Assembly: GCF_024449025.1 (NCBI RefSeq)
Contig: NZ_JAHLKM010000001.1
Coordinates: forward strand, 62,001 to 126,000
From: Natronomonas aquatica
GTDB taxonomy: Archaea; Halobacteriota; Halobacteria; Halobacteriales; Haloarculaceae
Length of the DNA stretch: 64,000 nt
Direction of reading: 5' to 3'
Numbering within the stretch: the stretch's first letter is position 1; each line of letters begins with the position of its first letter. Of this stretch, positions 61,221 to 64,000 are shown in pieces. Both the position numbers and the translations under genes were made by a program. The notes beneath the pieces are model-generated. The model was not told where the DNA came from. It made no database searches and worked only from the letters and a program-made list of their open reading frames with translations.

Positions 61221-62414
61221 TCACCCGTCCGTCGAACCGAACCACACGATCCGGACGAAGACCACCGCGGAGACGAGAAAACAGCCGCCCAGCCCCGCAT
61301 ACGCCACGACGAAGGAGGTCCGTTCGGCCGCGAAGCCGACGTACGACGGGCCGAGGCTCCCGAACCCATAAAAGAGTGCGCGCGTGATCCCGTAGTCGGC
61401 GCCCATCGTCTCGTCGTCGAGGGCGCCGATCAGATCGGCGGTCATCACCGGCCAGAACGTCACCATCCCGACCGCGAAAAGCCCCGTCCCGACGACGAGG
61501 CCGGGCCCCGTCGGAACAAAGAGGAGGATCGCCAGCCCCACGGTCCCGACGACGGGGGTCAGCAGGCCCACACGGCGGTGGCCGACCCGATCGCCGAGCG
61601 TGCCGACGGCCGGGCTCATGACGAGGCCGATGGCGAAGATGGAGGCGAAAGCCACCGTCGAGGCGGTCGGGGCGACGCCCAGATCGGACTGCAGAAGCGT
61701 CGGAAAGAAGCTGATCGAGCCCTGCCAGAGGAACATGTTGACACAGAACAACACGAGCAGGTACCGGAGCTCGGTGGTCACGAAGACCCGACGGAACGAC
61801 TCGCCCGGCCGCAGTCGGACCCACGACGGCGTGTACGGCGCCGACAGGAACCGATGGAGCAGCCAGCCGACGAAAAGGAGCCCGCCGACCGCGGGGAGGA
61901 AGGCGGACCGCCAGCTTCCGACGGAAAGCGCCGCGATCGCGAGCCCAGCCGCCACGCCGCTGCCGACGTTGTAACAGGCCGAGATGACGCCGTATGCCCG
62001 CCCCCGTCTTGCGGTAAAGAGATCCGCGACCGTCGCCATGCTCGTCGGCTCGTAGAGGCCGATCCCGACGCCGATGAGCGAAAGCGCCAGCATGAACGTC
62101 GGGAAGTTCGGCGCCAGGGCGGCGAGACAGAGCCCGACCGACGCCACGAGGAGGGCGACCACCAGCACGGGCCGCCGGCCGAGCGTATCCGAGAGCCGCC
62201 CGCCCGGATACATCGAGAGGGCCCCGCAGGCCCACATCGCGGTCAGCGCCGCGCCGGCCGTCCCGGAGGTGATTCCGAACGTCTCGGTTATCGTCGGCAG
62301 AAGCGGCGAGACGACGAGCTGTCCGGCCAACAGCGCGACCGTCCCGAACGCGAGCGTCCCCAGCGCCCGCCCTCGACGTTCCTCCGTCCCCTGCTCGGCG
62401 TGGGTTCCGGACAC
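61221..62414 (-). CDS. Major facilitator superfamily transporter
   Basis: A 397-residue, 12-helix MFS protein. Motif A-like GGRLSDTLGRRPVLVV (loop 2-3) and a second GDRVGHRRVGLL (loop 8-9) are seen. Substrate unknown (drug/sugar-efflux type). The GTG at 62414 (MSGTHAEQG) was chosen because a minus-strand TATA (aaatactacta, about 62440-62450) lies 26-36 nt upstream of it, which would exclude the earlier GTG at 62465. Confidence 0.82.
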   Translation of the reverse strand: MSGTHAEQGTEERRGRALGTLAFGTVALLAGQLVVSPLLPTITETFGITSGTAGAALTAMWACGALSMYPGGRLSDTLGRRPVLVVALLVASVGLCLAALAPNFPTFMLALSLIGVGIGLYEPTSMATVADLFTARRGRAYGVISACYNVGSGVAAGLAIAALSVGSWRSAFLPAVGGLLFVGWLLHRFLSAPYTPSWVRLRPGESFRRVFVTTELRYLLVLFCVNMFLWQGSISFFPTLLQSDLGVAPTASTVAFASIFAIGLVMSPAVGTLGDRVGHRRVGLLTPVVGTVGLAILLFVPTGPGLVVGTGLFAVGMVTFWPVMTADLIGALDDETMGADYGITRALFYGFGSLGPSYVGFAAERTSFVVAYAGLGGCFLVSAVVFVRIVWFGSTDG

Positions 62415-62439
62415 GGACGGCGGTACGACGACCCCGCTT

Positions 62440-62450
62440 AGTAGTATTTT
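62440..62450 (-). promoter_or_regulatory. TATA box of the MFS gene, deciding its start
   Basis: The minus-strand aaatactacta is placed for transcription from about 62414. The longer ORF start at 62465 would lie upstream of the promoter. Confidence 0.45.
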
Positions 62451-62486
62451 GATGTCCCTCGGCACCGATATCGGATCCGTCCCGGG

Positions 62487-63983
62487 TCAGCGGTACCCGA
62501 GATCGCGGAGCCGCCGTCGCGTCGCCGCGTCCATCCTGGCAACCGTCGTTTCGGCGTCGGTACCGTCGGTGCTCCCGTCGTCGTCCATACACGTCGATCC
62601 GACGCGTGCGCCGAATCGATCGAGTTCGGCCGACAGCGCCGCGGCCACCGGTCCCTCGGGATCGATCGGCGTCCCCTCGATCGGGCCGTCGTCGAGCCGG
62701 TAGGCCTCGTCCGGGAACCGCTCGTTTCGGATGTACTTCGCGTCCGGTCCCCGGACGGCCCACATCCGCGAGTCGAACCGCGGGTCCTCGAGGCCGATCC
62801 CGGCCCGTTCGGCCTTCGTCTCCAGCTGTCGGCGCTCGATGACGGGCCGGTGGTATTCGAGGAAGGCGTACTCCCCGCCCGGGATCGCCCGGCCCTCCGA
62901 CATGAGCGACCGTTCGGGCTCGAACGGCCGGCCGCCGACGACTCCGGGGGCGTCGGTCGCGGCGGCGCTCTCGAGGACCGTATCGTAGAGGTCGAGACAC
63001 TCGACCGTCTCGCCGGTCCGTCCGGGCGGCAGATCGGGGTGTTTGACGAGGAGCGGCACGTTGACAAGCGGGTCGTAGACCGCGAACTCGTGGCCGTAGC
63101 GGCCGAACTCGCCGTGGAGTTCCCCGTGATCGGCACAGACGATCACGACGGTGTCAGCCCACCGGCCGGTTCGTTTCAGCCACCCGAAGAGCCGGCCGAG
63201 TTGGGCGTCCATGTGCCGGATCTCGGCGTCATAGAGCCGGCGGATCGCGTCGAACTCGGCGTCAGAAACGGTCCGGACGCCCGCGTTGTGGACCTTCGAG
63301 TTCTGACAGACGGCCGTCGGGTCGACGTCCGGGGCGAACTCGGCGCGGTGTTCCGTCGGCGGGACGTACGGCAGGTGGGCGTCCATCAGGTTGATGAAGG
63401 TAAACCATCGCCCGTCGGCGGTCTCGATGAACGACCGGGCGCGATCGACGACCGCGGGCGTCTTCGAGTCGGCCCCGCGGGCGGCGAGCCGTTCGTGGAG
63501 CGCGTTGCCGAGTTCGACGAGCCGATCCGCGAGCGGGCGGAGCCGACCGTCGACGAGCCGACGCCAGAGGGTGGCCGCCGCCGACGGGACGGCCCCGCCG
63601 GGCAGCGCGCCGAAGAAGCTATCGTGGGCCTCGAAGCCGGCCGTCAGGCGGGTGTACGGCGTTATCCAGGCGTTCGAGGAGAAACAGCCGGTCCGATACC
63701 CCGAGGCCGACAGCGCCTCGGCGAGCGTCCCGACCCCCTCGGGGAGGTACGGCGACTCCTGGGTCGCCCCGTGTTCGGAGGGATACCGGCCGGTGAACAT
63801 CGACGCGTGGGCGGGCAGCGTCCACGGGGCCTGGGCGATCGCCTCCTCGTAGACGAGTGCCTCATCGGCGAAACGTTCGAGTACCGGCGTCGTCGGGCGG
63901 TCGTACCCGTACGGCGTCAGGTGGTCCTTCCGGACGGTATCGAGGACGACGAACAGGACGTTCCGGCCGTCGGTGGGCGCCAT
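62487..63983 (-). CDS. Sulfatase-fold (alkaline phosphatase superfamily) hydrolase
   Basis: A 498-residue sulfatase-like protein. The metal motif is VLFVVLDTVRKDHL at 10-23, the nucleophile region PWTLPAHASMFTGRYPSEHG at about 52-71, CADHGELHGEFG at about 285 and LLVKHPDL later. The residue where active sulfatases have Cys/Ser is Thr, so a formylglycine sulfatase is unlikely; a phosphatase, phosphodiesterase or transferase with a Thr nucleophile is more likely. No signal peptide is visible. The start is ATG 63983. Confidence 0.8.
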   Translation of the reverse strand: MAPTDGRNVLFVVLDTVRKDHLTPYGYDRPTTPVLERFADEALVYEEAIAQAPWTLPAHASMFTGRYPSEHGATQESPYLPEGVGTLAEALSASGYRTGCFSSNAWITPYTRLTAGFEAHDSFFGALPGGAVPSAAATLWRRLVDGRLRPLADRLVELGNALHERLAARGADSKTPAVVDRARSFIETADGRWFTFINLMDAHLPYVPPTEHRAEFAPDVDPTAVCQNSKVHNAGVRTVSDAEFDAIRRLYDAEIRHMDAQLGRLFGWLKRTGRWADTVVIVCADHGELHGEFGRYGHEFAVYDPLVNVPLLVKHPDLPPGRTGETVECLDLYDTVLESAAATDAPGVVGGRPFEPERSLMSEGRAIPGGEYAFLEYHRPVIERRQLETKAERAGIGLEDPRFDSRMWAVRGPDAKYIRNERFPDEAYRLDDGPIEGTPIDPEGPVAAALSAELDRFGARVGSTCMDDDGSTDGTDAETTVARMDAATRRRLRDLGYR

Positions 63984-64000
63984 CGTCCGGCTGGTTCGAC

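Noticed and set aside
61186-63000. 604-residue minus-strand open frame over the MFS and sulfatase genes
   Set aside because: Arg/Gly-rich shadow; the other frames carry the MFS and sulfatase motifs.
1-64000. tRNA, rRNA and CRISPR arrays
   Set aside because: No cloverleaf with a T-arm consensus, no rRNA-like tract and no regularly spaced direct repeats of CRISPR type were seen on either strand by eye; a covariance scan would be decisive.

Overview
The window looks like a chromosomal segment of a halophilic archaeon (class Halobacteria). It is GC-rich, most proteins are acidic (rich in Asp/Glu, poor in Lys), and many genes start 25-35 nt downstream of an archaeal TATA box, as expected for leaderless transcripts. 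The gene set is archaeal: thermosome, CDP-archaeol synthase, aIF1A, aIF2-alpha, L44e, S27e, Nop10, an archaeal KH protein and DUF424. I cannot name a genus from the sequence alone. The left edge cuts an epimerase gene.

Region 1 (1-34.0 kb) is mostly ordinary core genome. It holds a GpgS-like glycosyltransferase, a zinc alcohol dehydrogenase, one IS1341-type element (small DUF2080-like protein + TnpB, with structured ends) inserted just upstream of aIF1A, a phosphoribosyltransferase-type regulator beside a purine permease, the KH protein and thermosome, CarS, and a translation operon (L44e-S27e-aIF2alpha-Nop10-PAC2 protein). There is also a C1/nucleoside block (gamma-glutamyltransferase, adenosylhomocysteinase, MTA/SAH deaminase), DHFR, a dCTP deaminase-family protein, a NifU-domain protein, and two enolase-superfamily enzymes flanking ilvD.

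Region 2 (34.0-42.0 kb) is an accessory metal/arsenic island of lower GC. A 37-aa Cys-Cys protein, an ArsR regulator and an ArsP-like permease follow palindromic putative operators. Next come small membrane and Met/His-rich proteins, a SHOCT protein, and a reverse-strand arsR-acr3-arsC operon. The region also carries two copies of a 112-bp MITE (one ending a gene, one inside a broken gene) and an HTH + TumE-like pair that resembles a toxin-antitoxin system.

Region 3 (42.0-50.8 kb) has a cupin, a 2-hydroxyacid dehydrogenase, metY-metX (methionine by sulfhydrylation), and a small redox locus (glutaredoxin-like protein + unknown helical protein) facing an ArsR gene. The locus and the ArsR gene share the inverted-repeat motif ATTCG-N6-CGAAT.

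Region 4 (50.8-58.0 kb) contains 6-phosphogluconate dehydrogenase, RNA cyclic phosphodiesterase, and a decayed patch. That patch holds a membrane-protein pseudogene with two stops and a frameshifted relic resembling the C terminus of a VirB4/TraC-type conjugation ATPase. It is followed by a five-gene reverse-strand run (DoxX, DsbA/FrnE-like, glutathionyl-hydroquinone-reductase-like, HAD phosphatase, APH-type kinase) divergent from an HxlR regulator, which looks like an electrophile/thiol-stress module.

Region 5 (58.1-64.0 kb) returns to core functions: TPR protein, DUF424, SufS-SufU iron-sulfur assembly, an MFS transporter and a sulfatase-fold enzyme. No rRNA, tRNA or CRISPR array was recognised.
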